A DNA stretch of 45,625 nt from Malikia granosa (GTDB taxonomy: Bacteria; Pseudomonadota; Gammaproteobacteria; Burkholderiales; Burkholderiaceae_C). Made by a program: the position numbers and the translations under genes. Within the stretch, counting starts at the first letter, position 1; each line of letters begins with the position of its first letter. The stretch covers positions 1 through 45,625 of the forward strand of contig NZ_PVLQ01000073.1 in assembly GCF_002980595.1 (NCBI RefSeq), written 5' to 3'. This document shows, piece by piece, positions 1 through 9,577 of this stretch. The notes beneath the pieces are model-generated. The model saw only the letters and a list, made by a program, of their open reading frames with translations. It had not been told where the DNA came from and did not search any database.

Positions 1-20
1 CGGCCAGCGCGATCGAATGA
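1..20 (+). CDS. Possible 3' end of an upstream gene
   Basis: A reading frame open from the window edge ends ...A-S-A-I-E and stops at TGA 18-20, about 20 bases before the livG start. The close spacing and shared strand would fit the last codons of a preceding gene in the transporter operon. Five codons cannot be assigned to any family, so this is only a position marker. Confidence 0.2.
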
Positions 21-40
21 CGCCCCGCGCGGAAGGACCC

Positions 41-789
41 ATGAACAAAGACATCATTCTGCAGACCCGGGGCCTGACCAAGGAGTTCCTGGGCTTCAAG
101 GCGGTCTCAGACGTCAACCTCGAGGTCGAGCGCGGCAGCATCCATGCGCTGATCGGCCCCAACGGCGCCGGCAAGACCACGGTGTTCAACCTGCTGACCA
201 AGGTGCACCAGGCCAGCAGCGGCCAGATCCATTTCAAGGGCGTCGACATCACGCGCGAGAGCCAGGTCCAGGTGGCGCGGCGCGGCATGATCCGCTCGTT
301 CCAAATCTCGGCCACCTTTGCCCACCTGACGGCGCTCGAGAACGTGCGGGTAGGGCTGCAGCGCAAGCGCTCGGACTCGTTCAACTTCTGGTCCTCGCAG
401 AAGCGGCTCGACGCGCTCAACGGGCGCGCGATGGAGCTGCTCGAGGCGGTGGACCTCGGCAGCTTCGCCGATACCGTGACGGTGGAGATGCCCTACGGCC
501 GCAAGCGCGCGCTCGAGATCGCCACCACGCTGGCGCTCGACCCCGAACTGATGCTGCTCGACGAGCCGACCCAGGGCATGGGCCACGAGGATGTCGGCCG
601 CGTGGTCGAGCTGATCCAGAAGATCTCGGCCAACCGGACCATCCTGATGGTGGAACACAACCTGTCGGTGGTCGAGACCCTGTGCGACCGCATCACCGTG
701 CTGCAGCGCGGAGCCGTGCTGGCCGAGGGCGATTACGCCACGGTCTCGAAGGACCCGCGCGTGCTGGAAGCCTACGTAGGAGTCGACGC

Positions 790-793
<4 letters not shown>
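41..793 (+). CDS. livG: Branched-chain amino-acid type ABC transporter, ATP-binding protein LivG
   Basis: Cytoplasmic ATPase of a HAAT-family importer (250 aa). Walker A GPNGAGKT lies near residues 40-47, and Walker B with the following loop reads LMLLDEPTQGMG. In place of a canonical LSGGQ signature there is MPYGRKRALEIA, as is normal for LivG, which typically carries a YG-Q-R-LEIA version. I start it at ATG 41 because GGAAGGA (31-37) sits just upstream; an in-frame ATG at 17 would add eight residues with no ribosome site. The stop overlaps the livF start (ATGA), so the two ATPases are probably translationally coupled. The substrate cannot be read from the sequence: such systems carry branched-chain amino acids, but also amides, urea and aromatic acids. 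Confidence 0.93.
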
Positions 794-1512
<719 letters not shown>

Positions 1513-1548
1513 CGCCCGACCCATTCCCATAACGACCCGGAGACAAGC

Positions 1549-2757
1549 ATGAAACTCAAACATATCGCCCAAGCCGCCGCCCTCTCGGCATTGATCGTCG
1601 GCACGGCACAGGCCCAGGTGTCCGACGGCGTGGTCAAGATCGGCGTGCTGACCGACCTGTCCGGCACCTATTCCGACCTGGCGGGCAAGGGCGCCGTGCT
1701 GGCGACCAAGATGGCGATCGACGACTTCGTCGCGGCCGAGAAGCCGGGCTTCAAGGTCGAGCTGGTCTCGGCCGACCACCAGAACAAGGGCGACATCGCG
1801 GCCAACAAGGCGCGCGAATGGTTCGAGAAGGACAAGGTCGACGCGGCCAGCGAGCTGGTGACGACCTCGGTCGCGCTGGCGGTGCAGAAGATCGCCAAGG
1901 ACAAGAACAAGATCGTGCTGATGTCGGGCCCGGGCTCGACCGCGATCACCAACGAGAACTGCAACGATGTCTCGGTGCACTGGACCTACGACACCTACGC
2001 GCTGGCCAACGGCACCGCGAAGGCGGTGACCCAGGCCGGCGGCAAGAAATGGTTCTTCCTGACAGCGGACTACGCCTTCGGCCATGCGCTCGAGAAGGAT
2101 GCCTCCGACGTGGTCAAGGCCAATGGCGGCGAGGTGGTGGGATCGGTGCGCCATCCCTTCCCGGGCAACGACTTCTCGTCCTACCTGCTCAAGGCCCAGT
2201 CCTCGGGCGCCCAGGTGATCGGCCTGGCCAACGCCGGCGGCGACACCGTCAACGCGATCAAGCAGGCGGCCGAGTTCGGCATCACGCCCAAGCAGTCGCT
2301 CGCCGGCCTGCTGGTCTTCATCACCGACGTGCATTCGCTGGGCCTGAAGAACACCCAGAACATGTACCTGACCGAAGGCTTCTACTGGGATCTCAACAAC
2401 GAGACCCGCGCCTGGTCCAAGCGCTTCTTCGACCTGCACAAGCGCATGCCGACCATGGTGCAGGCGGGCCAGTACTCCTCGACCATGCATTACCTGAAGG
2501 CGGTCAAGGCCATCAACAGCGACGACACCGCCAAGGTGATGGCGCAGATGAAGAAGACGCCGGTCAACGACTTCTTCGCCAAGAACGGCAAGATCCGCGA
2601 TGACGGCCGCATGGTGCACGACATGTACCTGCTGCAGGTCAAGAAGCCGTCCGAGTCGAAGACGCCTTGGGATTACTACCATGTCAAGGCGACCATTCCG
2701 GCGGCCGAGGCCTTCCAGCCGCTGTCGGCCTCGCGCTGCGCGCTGATCAAGAAATAA
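1549..2757 (+). CDS. ABC transporter substrate-binding protein (LivK-like, Peripla_BP_6)
   Basis: Periplasmic ligand-binding protein (402 aa) that feeds the LivHMGF importer. It opens with a Sec signal peptide: MKLK, a hydrophobic core, and a likely cut after AQA near residue 22. The mature protein starts VSDGVVKIGVLTDLSGTYSD, the beta-strand/loop opening typical of type I periplasmic binding proteins of this class. GGAG at 1539-1542 supports the ATG at 1549. Its place between the ATPase genes and the permease genes is common for these operons. The ligand cannot be inferred from the residues visible, so the leucine/valine label is only a family label. Confidence 0.9.
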   Translation: MKLKHIAQAAALSALIVGTAQAQVSDGVVKIGVLTDLSGTYSDLAGKGAVLATKMAIDDFVAAEKPGFKVELVSADHQNKGDIAANKAREWFEKDKVDAASELVTTSVALAVQKIAKDKNKIVLMSGPGSTAITNENCNDVSVHWTYDTYALANGTAKAVTQAGGKKWFFLTADYAFGHALEKDASDVVKANGGEVVGSVRHPFPGNDFSSYLLKAQSSGAQVIGLANAGGDTVNAIKQAAEFGITPKQSLAGLLVFITDVHSLGLKNTQNMYLTEGFYWDLNNETRAWSKRFFDLHKRMPTMVQAGQYSSTMHYLKAVKAINSDDTAKVMAQMKKTPVNDFFAKNGKIRDDGRMVHDMYLLQVKKPSESKTPWDYYHVKATIPAAEAFQPLSASRCALIKK

Positions 2758-2829
2758 GGCCTGTGCCCGACCCGCGCCGGGTCCGCTCGACCCGGCGCTC
2801 CTGCCCCACCCGCTTCAAGGTCACAAGCC

Positions 2830-3714
2830 ATGGAAATCTTCGGCATCCCGTCGCAGGCCTTTTTCGGCCAACTGCTGCTGGGCCTGATCAACGGCTCCTT
2901 CTATGCCGTGCTGAGCCTGGGACTGGCCATCATCTTCGGCCTGCTCAACATCATCAACTTCGCCCATGGCGCCCAGTACATGCTCGGTGCCTTCGGCGCC
3001 TGGCTCGGACTGAACTACCTGGGCATCAACTACTGGCTGGCGCTGATCCTGTCGCCGCTGCTGGTCGGCGCGCTGGCGGTGGTGATCGAGCGCACCATGC
3101 TCAAGCATCTCTACAAGCTCGACCACCTGTACGGCCTGCTGCTGACCTTCGGCCTGGCGCTGATGGCCGAGGGCCTGTTCAAGAACTTCTTCGGTGTCTC
3201 GGGCGAGTCCTACGAGGCGCCGGAACTGCTGCAGGGCGGCGTGCACCTGGGCTTCATGTACCTGCCGATCTACCGCGGCTGGGTGGTGGTCGCGGCTCTC
3301 GCGGTCTGCCTGGCAGCCTGGTATGTGATCGAGCGCACCAGCCTGGGCGCCACCCTGCGCGCCGCGACCCAGCGTCCCGACCTGGTGCAGGCGCTCGGCA
3401 TCAACGTGCCGGTGCTGGTGACCGCGACCTATGCCACCGGCGCCGCGCTGGCCGCCTTTGCCGGCGTGCTGGCCGCGCCGATCATGCAGGTCAATCCGGT
3501 CATGGGCTCGAACCTGATCATCGTGGTCTTCGCCGTCGTGGTGATCGGCGGCATGGGGTCCATCCTGGGCTCGATCGTGACCGGCCTGGGCCTGGGCGTG
3601 ATCGAGGGCCTGACCAAGGTGTTCTACCCGGAAGCCTCGGCGGTGGTGATCTTCCTGATCATGGTGCTGGTGCTGCTGGTCAAACCCGCCGGCTTGTTCG
3701 GCAAGCAGGCCTGA
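2830..3714 (+). CDS. livH: Branched-chain amino-acid type ABC transporter permease LivH
   Basis: Inner-membrane permease (294 aa) with about eight hydrophobic segments. The start of the conserved domain reads LLLGLINGSFYAVLSLGLA followed by IIFGLLNIINFAHGAQYMLGA, which is diagnostic for LivH. The C-terminal half carries the ATPase-coupling stretch LGATLRAATQRPDLVQALGIN and then VVVIGGMGSILGSIV. The gene follows the binding protein by 72 bases, with AAGG just upstream of ATG 2830. It ends 9 bases before livM, so the two permeases are co-translated and should form the heterodimeric channel. Confidence 0.93.
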   Translation: MEIFGIPSQAFFGQLLLGLINGSFYAVLSLGLAIIFGLLNIINFAHGAQYMLGAFGAWLGLNYLGINYWLALILSPLLVGALAVVIERTMLKHLYKLDHLYGLLLTFGLALMAEGLFKNFFGVSGESYEAPELLQGGVHLGFMYLPIYRGWVVVAALAVCLAAWYVIERTSLGATLRAATQRPDLVQALGINVPVLVTATYATGAALAAFAGVLAAPIMQVNPVMGSNLIIVVFAVVVIGGMGSILGSIVTGLGLGVIEGLTKVFYPEASAVVIFLIMVLVLLVKPAGLFGKQA

Positions 3715-3723
3715 GGAATCCCG

Positions 3724-4677
3724 ATGACAACCCGTAACAACTCCTACTCCAGCAGCCAGACCGCGCTGCTGTTCGGCGGCCTGATCCTGGTCGGCGTGAT
3801 CGCGCCCTTCCTGGTCTATCCGACCCTGCTGATGAAGCTGCTGTGCTTCGCACTGTTCGCCTGTGCCTTCAACCTGATGCTGGGCTTTTCCGGCCTGCTG
3901 TCCTTCGGCCATGCGGCCTTCTTCGGTGGCTCGGCCTACATCACCGGCTACCTGTGCCGCGACCTCGGAAGCTCGCCCGAGATCGGCCTGCTGGCCGGCA
4001 CGCTGTTCGGCGGCCTGCTCGGCGCCGTGTTCGGCCTGGTCGCGATCCGCCGCGCCGGCATCTACTTCGCGATGATCACGCTGGGCCTGGCCCAGATCGT
4101 GTACTTCCTGGCGCTGCAGATGGGCTTCACGGGCGGCGAGGACGGCATGCAGGGCATCCCGCGCGGCCAGCTGTTCGGCCTGGTCGACCTGTCCGACAAC
4201 CTCGCGATGTACTACTTCGTGCTGGCGGTGTTCCTGCTCGGCTTTGCGCTGGTGCACCGCACCATCCACTCGCCGTTCGGCCAGATCCTGAAGGCGATCC
4301 GCGACAACGAGGCGCGCGCGACCTCGCTCGGCTACGACGTGGCACGCTTCAAGCTGATCGCCTTCGTGCTGTCGGCCGCGCTGACCGGCCTGGCCGGCTC
4401 GACCAAGTCGCTGGTGTTCCAGCTGGCCTCGCTTGGCGACGTGCACTGGCATACCTCGGGCCAGGTGGTGCTGATGACGCTGCTCGGCGGGCTCGGCACC
4501 CTGCTCGGTCCGGTGGTCGGCGCCATCACCATCATCGGTCTCGAGAACCAGCTGGCCGACAAGGTCGGCTCCTGGGTCACGGTCATCATGGGCGCCATGT
4601 TCGTGGTCTGCGTGCTCGCGTTTCGCCGCGGCATCGTCGGCGAGATCAAGGCGCTGCTGCAGGGCAAGGGCCGCTGA
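3724..4677 (+). CDS. livM: Branched-chain amino-acid type ABC transporter permease LivM
   Basis: Second permease subunit (317 aa), predicted to be a polytopic inner-membrane protein. LMLGFSGLLSFGHAAFFGGSAY near the N-terminus is the LivM hallmark, and SPFGQILKAIRDNEARATSLGYD is the cytoplasmic coupling helix that docks the ATPases. The C-terminal VLMTLLGGLGTLLGPVVGA is also typical. It is the last gene of the operon; a strong hairpin terminator follows within 25 bases. Confidence 0.93.
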   Translation: MTTRNNSYSSSQTALLFGGLILVGVIAPFLVYPTLLMKLLCFALFACAFNLMLGFSGLLSFGHAAFFGGSAYITGYLCRDLGSSPEIGLLAGTLFGGLLGAVFGLVAIRRAGIYFAMITLGLAQIVYFLALQMGFTGGEDGMQGIPRGQLFGLVDLSDNLAMYYFVLAVFLLGFALVHRTIHSPFGQILKAIRDNEARATSLGYDVARFKLIAFVLSAALTGLAGSTKSLVFQLASLGDVHWHTSGQVVLMTLLGGLGTLLGPVVGAITIIGLENQLADKVGSWVTVIMGAMFVVCVLAFRRGIVGEIKALLQGKGR

Positions 4678-4697
4678 GTCCACAGGCCCCACAGCGG

Positions 4698-4731
4698 AAA
4701 AAGCCGCACCCGTTTCCGGGTGCGGCTTTTT
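4698..4731. terminator. Bidirectional rho-independent terminator
   Basis: A perfect 10-bp stem (GCCGCACCCG at 4703-4712 with CGGGTGCGGC at 4717-4726) closes a four-base loop. It is flanked by five A on the left and five T on the right, so it works in both directions. It separates the livM end from the convergent DUF3579 gene. Confidence 0.92.
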
Positions 4732-4764
4732 CTTGGCCGGGGTGCGCCGGCCGGAGCGAAGGGT

Positions 4765-5082
4765 TCAGGGCTTGGCGACTTCGGGCAGCAGGCAGGCCTC
4801 GACCACCTGCAGGTCGTTGTCGCGCGCGAAGCCCAGCACGAAGTTCCAGGCCATCAGGTCGAAGTCGCGCAGGTCGGTATGCACGACCACGCACTTGACG
4901 CCGTTGATGACCTTCGGGATGCACCAGGGCGAGTAGCTCAGGTGGGCACCCGGCAGATTGCCGCCCGGCCTGAACTGGCTCATCACGCCCGCCAGCCGCT
5001 CCGCCCAGTCGCTGGGCCGGAAGGTCCGGCCGCTATGGGTGATACCCTGGATGAAGACTTCTTTGGCGGAGGGGGAAAGCAT
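4765..5082 (-). CDS. DUF3579 domain protein
   Basis: Small soluble protein (105 aa) of the uncharacterised DUF3579 family. Recognition rests on the N-terminal FIQGITHSGRTFRPSDWAERL, the central YSPWCIPKVINGVKCVVV and the C-terminal Asp-rich segment. From memory this family is confined largely to betaproteobacteria and is often found beside arginine-biosynthesis genes, as here where argD diverges from it. I start it at ATG 5082 (MLSPSAKEV); an upstream in-frame ATG at 5136 would add 18 residues that look non-conserved. It has no signal peptide or membrane segment. Function unknown. Confidence 0.82.
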   Translation of the reverse strand: MLSPSAKEVFIQGITHSGRTFRPSDWAERLAGVMSQFRPGGNLPGAHLSYSPWCIPKVINGVKCVVVHTDLRDFDLMAWNFVLGFARDNDLQVVEACLLPEVAKP

Positions 5083-5142
5083 CGGGATGAGTCCTCGGGT
5101 AGGAACGAAAGCTGCGCATCCGGGATCTTCCGGCACCTGCGC

Positions 5143-5174
5143 TTGCTGACGGCAAAATTCTATCTTATATAAGA
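5143..5174. promoter_or_regulatory. Candidate promoter with palindromic operator, argD / DUF3579 divergent region
   Basis: TCTTATATAAGA at 5163-5174 is a perfect 12-bp palindrome and one of the few AT-rich patches in this region. A possible sigma-70 promoter toward argD, TTGCTG (5143-5148), 17 bases, TATATA (5166-5171), overlaps it, so a dimeric repressor on the palindrome could block it. Being symmetric, it could also serve the divergent DUF3579 gene. The match to -35 is poor; the call rests on the palindrome. Confidence 0.35.
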
Positions 5175-5345
5175 CTTGCGGTAGCTGATATCACCTATGC
5201 CGTCATGATATGAGCATGCGGCCATTCCTGCGTCAAAAGAGCGTCCAGGACTGGACCTAAAATGCCAATAGACGCGATCCGGTCACGGCCCGGGTCCGGC
5301 CCACCACCGACTTACCGTTTTTTCACGTTTTTTGGAAAGCTCGCC

Positions 5346-6545
5346 ATGTCCAACGCTGCTCCGGTCGAACCGCATGTCATGAACACCTACGGCCGCCTGC
5401 CGATCGCGCTGTCGCACGGCCGCGGCTGCCGGGTCTGGGATGTCAACGGCAAGGAATACCTGGATGCGTTGGGCGGCATCGCGGTCAACACCCTGGGCCA
5501 CGCCCACCCCAAGCTCGTTCCCGCGCTGCAGGAGCAGATCGGCCAGCTGATCCACACCAGCAACTACTACTACACGCCCAATGCCGAGAAGCTGGCCGCC
5601 CTGCTGTGCGAGCGCTCGGGGCTGGACAAGGTGTTCTTCTGCTCCAGCGGCCTGGAGGCCAACGAGGCTGCGCTGAAGCTGGCGCGCAAGTTCGGCCATG
5701 ACAAGGGCATCGACAAGCCCGAGATCGTGGTCTACGAGAAGGCCTTCCACGGCCGCTCGATCGCCACGCTGAGCGCCACCGGCAACCCCAAGGTGCAGGC
5801 CGGCTTCGGCCCGCTGGTCGAGGGCTTCATCCGCGTGCCGCTCAACGATGTCGCGGCCATCCGGCAAGCGACCGCCGGCAACCCGAACGTGGTGGCAGTG
5901 TTCTTCGAGGCGATCCAGGGCGAAGGCGGGGTCAATCCGGTCGATGCCGACTACATGCGCGAGGTGCGCGCGCTGTGCGACGCCAACGACTGGCTGCTGA
6001 TGATCGACGAGGTGCAGTGCGGCATGGGTCGCACCGGCAAGTGGTTCGCGCACCAGTGGGCCGGCATCCAGCCCGACGTGATGCCGCTGGCCAAGGGCCT
6101 GGGCTCGGGCGTGCCGATCGGCGCGGTCGTCGCCGGCCCCAAGGCCGCCAGCATCTTCCAGCCCGGCAACCACGGCACCACCTTCGGCGGCAACCCGCTG
6201 GCGGTGCGCGCCGGCGTCGAGACGATCCGCATCATGGAGGAAGAAGGCCTGCTCGAGAACGCGGCCCAGGTCGGCCAGCATCTGCAGACCGCCCTGCTGA
6301 CCCAGCTGATGGGCGTGGCCGGCGTCAAGCAGGTGCGCGGCAAGGGCCTGATGATCGGCATCGAGCTCGATCGTCCCTGTGGCGTGCTGGTGAACCGCTG
6401 CGCCGAGGCCGGCCTGCTGCTGAGCGTGACCGCCGACAGCGTGGTGCGCATGGTGCCGCCGCTGATCCTGTCCGTCGCCGAGGCCGACGAGATCGTCGCC
6501 AAGCTGGTCCCGCTGATCAAGGCCTTCCTGGCCGAACAAGCCTGA
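5346..6545 (+). CDS. argD: Acetylornithine aminotransferase ArgD
   Basis: PLP-dependent class III aminotransferase (399 aa) that converts N-acetylglutamate semialdehyde to N-acetylornithine, and may also act on succinyl-diaminopimelate. Visible landmarks are the substrate-side NTYGRLPIALSHGRGCRVWDVNGKEY opening in part (residues about 12-37), FCSSGLEANEAALKLAR, the PLP-binding IDEVQCGMGRTGKWFA, and PLAKGLGSGVPIGA with the Schiff-base lysine. ATG 5346 gives the usual family N-terminus; the frame is open further upstream, but that part does not look like protein. argF follows 10 bases later, so the two arginine genes are one transcription unit. Confidence 0.95.
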   Translation: MSNAAPVEPHVMNTYGRLPIALSHGRGCRVWDVNGKEYLDALGGIAVNTLGHAHPKLVPALQEQIGQLIHTSNYYYTPNAEKLAALLCERSGLDKVFFCSSGLEANEAALKLARKFGHDKGIDKPEIVVYEKAFHGRSIATLSATGNPKVQAGFGPLVEGFIRVPLNDVAAIRQATAGNPNVVAVFFEAIQGEGGVNPVDADYMREVRALCDANDWLLMIDEVQCGMGRTGKWFAHQWAGIQPDVMPLAKGLGSGVPIGAVVAGPKAASIFQPGNHGTTFGGNPLAVRAGVETIRIMEEEGLLENAAQVGQHLQTALLTQLMGVAGVKQVRGKGLMIGIELDRPCGVLVNRCAEAGLLLSVTADSVVRMVPPLILSVAEADEIVAKLVPLIKAFLAEQA

Positions 6546-6555
6546 ATCCCGACCC

Positions 6556-7527
6556 ATGAACGCGTCCATCACTCCCCCGGTGCCGGTCCGGCATTACCTG
6601 CAGTTCAAGGACTTCAGCGCCGATGAATACGCCTACCTGCTCGAGCGCATCTGGCTGATCAAGCGCAAGTTCAAGACCTACCAGAAGCACCACACGCTGA
6701 CCGACCGCACGCTGGCCATGATCTTCGAGAAGGCCAGCACCCGCACCCGCGTGAGCTTCGAGGCCGGCATGTACCAGCTCGGCGGCAGCGTGGTGCACCT
6801 GACCACCGGCGACAGCCAGCTGGGCCGCTCGGAGCCGATCGAGGACAGCGCGCGCGTGATCAGCCGCATGACCGACATCGTGATGATCCGCACCTTCGGC
6901 CAGGAGAAGATCGAGCGCTTCGCGGCGCACTCGCGGGTGCCGGTGATCAACGGCCTGACCAACGAGTTCCACCCCTGCCAGATCCTGGCCGACCTGTTCA
7001 CCTGGCTCGAATACCGGGGCCGGCGCGCCGACGGCAGCATCGATCCGCAAGCGCTGCGCGGCAAGACCGTGGCCTGGGTCGGCGACGGCAACAACATGGC
7101 CAACACCTGGCTGCAGGCGGCCGAGCTGCTGGGCTTCAAGGTCCATGTCAGCACGCCGAGCGGCTACGAGGTCGACCCGCAAGTCGCCGGTGTCGGCCAG
7201 GGCGAGTTCTGGCAGGTGTTCGACGACCCGATGGAAGCCTGCCGCGGCGCCGACCTGGTCACGACCGATGTCTGGACCAGCATGGGCTGGGAGGCCGAGA
7301 ACGAGAAGCGCATGAAGGCCTTCGCGGCCTGGTGCGTGACGCCCGAGATGATGGCGATGGCCCAGCCCGACGCGCTGTTCATGCATTGCCTGCCGGCGCA
7401 CCGCGGCGAGGAAGTCACGGCCGACGTGATCGACGGCCCGCAGAGCGTGGTCTGGGACGAGGCCGAGAACCGCATGCATGTGCAGAAGGCGCTGATGGAG
7501 TACCTGCTGCTGGGCCGTCTGGCCTGA
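6556..7527 (+). CDS. argF: Ornithine carbamoyltransferase ArgF
   Basis: Makes citrulline from ornithine and carbamoyl phosphate (323 aa, cytoplasmic trimer in the family). The carbamoyl-phosphate motif FEKASTRTR, the FHPCQILADL motif and the ornithine-loop HCLPAHRGEEV are all intact, and the VAWVGDGNNMANTWLQAA domain-2 opening is present. The length is at the upper side of the family range because of a short N-terminal extension (MNASITPPVPVRHYLQ) before the conserved FKD. It is directly downstream of argD. Confidence 0.96.
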   Translation: MNASITPPVPVRHYLQFKDFSADEYAYLLERIWLIKRKFKTYQKHHTLTDRTLAMIFEKASTRTRVSFEAGMYQLGGSVVHLTTGDSQLGRSEPIEDSARVISRMTDIVMIRTFGQEKIERFAAHSRVPVINGLTNEFHPCQILADLFTWLEYRGRRADGSIDPQALRGKTVAWVGDGNNMANTWLQAAELLGFKVHVSTPSGYEVDPQVAGVGQGEFWQVFDDPMEACRGADLVTTDVWTSMGWEAENEKRMKAFAAWCVTPEMMAMAQPDALFMHCLPAHRGEEVTADVIDGPQSVVWDEAENRMHVQKALMEYLLLGRLA

Positions 7528-7538
7528 GCGCGCAGCCG

Positions 7539-8471
7539 ATGCAAGCCCTGCTCGACGCGATTGCGCGTGCCGAACGGCCGCTCGATGCCCAACGGATCTT
7601 CCACGGCCGCGGCGGCCTCCATCCGGGCTGCGAGCACCTGGCACTCGACGCCTATCCGCCGGCCTGGCTGCTGACCAGCTTCCAGCCGCTCGACGAGGCC
7701 GAGCTGGCCCGGGTCGGGCAGGCGCTGGCGGCGCGCTGGCAGCAGATCGCCCCGGACGAGCCGCTCAACTGGGTCTACCAGTGCCGCTTCGAGGGCAGGA
7801 CCGAGACCCGGCTGATGGCCGGCAGCCTGCCCGAGCCGCATGTGGTGACCGAACAGGGCGCGCGCTACCTGGTCCATCTGCTCAGAGGCCAGAACCACGG
7901 GCTGTTCCTCGACATGGCCGAGGGCAGGGCCTGGGTGCGCGACTACGCGGCCCGCCAGCCGCGGTTGAAGATGCTCAACCTGTTCGCCTACAGCTGCGCC
8001 TTCTCGGTCGCGGCGCTGCAGGGCGGCGCGCGCCAGGTCGTCAACGTCGACATGAGCGCGGGCGCGATCGGCCTGGGCCAGCAGAACCATGCGCTCAACG
8101 GCCTGCAGGGCCAGGCCAGCTTCCTGGCGCACGACATCTTCAAGACCTGGGGCAAGATCACGCGCGGCGGCCCCTACGGCCTGGTGGTGGTCGACCCGCC
8201 GAGCTACCAGAAGGGCAGCTTCGTCGCGACCAAGGACTACCTCAAGTTGATGCGGCGCCTGCCCGACCTGCTGATTCCGGGCGGCCATGCGCTGCTCTGC
8301 CTCAACGCGCCCGAGCTCGGGCCCGAATTCCTGCAGCAGCAGATGGCCGAGGCCGCACCGGAGCTGGTGTTCGAGCAGCGGCTGCCGAACCCAGCGGCGT
8401 TTGCCGACATCGCGCCCGAGCGCGCGCTCAAGGTGCTGGTCTACCGCGCGCCTGAGCTGCCATCCCGCTGA
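7539..8471 (+). CDS. Class I SAM-dependent methyltransferase (RlmI-like)
   Basis: Predicted methyltransferase (310 aa) related to the catalytic half of the 23S rRNA m5C methyltransferases RlmI/RlmK. The SAM-binding motif I is LNLFAYSCAFSVAALQGGA, the acidic motif II is VVNVDMSAGAIGLGQQNHALNG, and the catalytic-region motif is LVVVDPPSYQKGSFVATKDY. It lacks the N-terminal PUA domain of RlmI, so its RNA target is uncertain. ATG 7539 lies 11 bases after the argF stop, suggesting readthrough transcription from the arg genes. Confidence 0.83.
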   Translation: MQALLDAIARAERPLDAQRIFHGRGGLHPGCEHLALDAYPPAWLLTSFQPLDEAELARVGQALAARWQQIAPDEPLNWVYQCRFEGRTETRLMAGSLPEPHVVTEQGARYLVHLLRGQNHGLFLDMAEGRAWVRDYAARQPRLKMLNLFAYSCAFSVAALQGGARQVVNVDMSAGAIGLGQQNHALNGLQGQASFLAHDIFKTWGKITRGGPYGLVVVDPPSYQKGSFVATKDYLKLMRRLPDLLIPGGHALLCLNAPELGPEFLQQQMAEAAPELVFEQRLPNPAAFADIAPERALKVLVYRAPELPSR

Positions 8472-8502
8472 TCCCCCCGACCTTCGCCAGAACTTCCCCA
8501 CC

Positions 8503-8811
8503 ATGTCGCATTGCCAGAGCTGCGGCGCCTGCTGCGCCAACTTCCGCGTCGACTTCTCGATCTACGAACTCGACACCGAGGGCGGACCGGTGCCCGCCGG
8601 CCTGACGGTCGAGGTCAATGGCAACACCGCGCGCATGCGCGGCACCGACCATGTGCCGATCCGCTGCGCGGCGCTGACCGGCAAGCTCGGCGAGAAGGTC
8701 GGCTGCGGCATCTACGAGTGGCGGCCCTCGCCCTGCCGCGAGTTCGAGGAAGGCAGCGATGCCTGCAACCGCGCCCGCTCCCGGCACGGCCTGCCGGCGA
8801 TCGAGGCCTGA
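8503..8811 (+). CDS. YkgJ-type cysteine-cluster protein
   Basis: Small cytoplasmic protein (102 aa) of the YkgJ/CxxCxxCC family. The N-terminal CQSCGACCANF is the characteristic cluster; further cysteines are at IRCAAL, VGCGIY, SPCREF and DACNRA, giving a likely zinc or iron-sulfur site. Family function is not established. It begins at ATG 8503, 31 bases after the methyltransferase, on the same strand. Confidence 0.82.
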   Translation: MSHCQSCGACCANFRVDFSIYELDTEGGPVPAGLTVEVNGNTARMRGTDHVPIRCAALTGKLGEKVGCGIYEWRPSPCREFEEGSDACNRARSRHGLPAIEA

Positions 8812-8826
8812 GCCGGACCGGCGGCC

Positions 8827-9480
8827 ATGGACGGCTTGATCGACATCTCGCCGCCCATCGGCCCGTCCAGTCCGGTCTATCCAGGCGACCAGCCCTGGCA
8901 GCGCGACTGGCAAAGCCGGATCGGCCCGGACTGCGCGGTCAACCTGAGCGCGATCAGGCTGTCGCCGCATGTCGGCGCCCATGCCGATGCGCCGCTGCAT
9001 TACGACGCCGCAGGCCAGTCGGCTGGCGAAATGGAGCTGGCACCCTTCATCGGCCACTGCCGCGTGATCCATGCCATCGGCTGCGGCCCGCGCGTGCAAT
9101 GGCAAGACATTGCGCCGGCGCTGCCCGCCGGCCAGGCGGTTCCGCCGCGCCTCCTGGTCCGCACCTACCGGCAGCAGCCCCGGCACTGGGACCCGGAGCT
9201 GGCCGGCATAGCCCCCGAAGCGATCGAGCGGCTGGCCGAGCTCGGGGTGCGGCTGATCGGCATCGACAGCGCCAGCGTGGACCCGGCCGACAGCGTGCTG
9301 CTGGAGAGCCACCAGGCGCTGCGCCGCCATGGCCTGCGCGTGCTGGAGAACCTCTGCCTCGAGGCGGTGGACGAAGGCGACTACGAGCTGATCGCGCTGC
9401 CGCTCAAGCTGATGGACTGCGAGGCCAGCCCGGTGCGCGCGGTGCTGCGGCCCTGGCCGGGCCAGCCGCAGTCCGGCTGA
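8827..9480 (+). CDS. kynB: Kynurenine formamidase-like cyclase-family hydrolase (KynB)
   Basis: Metal-dependent hydrolase (217 aa) that would convert N-formylkynurenine to kynurenine and formate in tryptophan breakdown. The opening IDISPPIGPSSPVYPGD, the metal motif SPHVGAHADAPLHY (H-x-G-x-H-x-D), the late IGIDSASVDP and the C-terminal DYELIALPLKLMDCEASPVRAVL match KynB. The customary partners kynU and kynA are not adjacent, so a related cyclase-family activity cannot be excluded. It starts 15 bases after the YkgJ gene. Confidence 0.85.
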   Translation: MDGLIDISPPIGPSSPVYPGDQPWQRDWQSRIGPDCAVNLSAIRLSPHVGAHADAPLHYDAAGQSAGEMELAPFIGHCRVIHAIGCGPRVQWQDIAPALPAGQAVPPRLLVRTYRQQPRHWDPELAGIAPEAIERLAELGVRLIGIDSASVDPADSVLLESHQALRRHGLRVLENLCLEAVDEGDYELIALPLKLMDCEASPVRAVLRPWPGQPQSG

Positions 9481-9577
9481 GCCACAGCGCCTTGCGGCGC
9501 GCCTGGCAGGATGCGGCTAGGCGCAAGGCCGCTGCGCTCCTATGATGGCGCTTACAGCTGGCAAAAGGAGAAATCGC

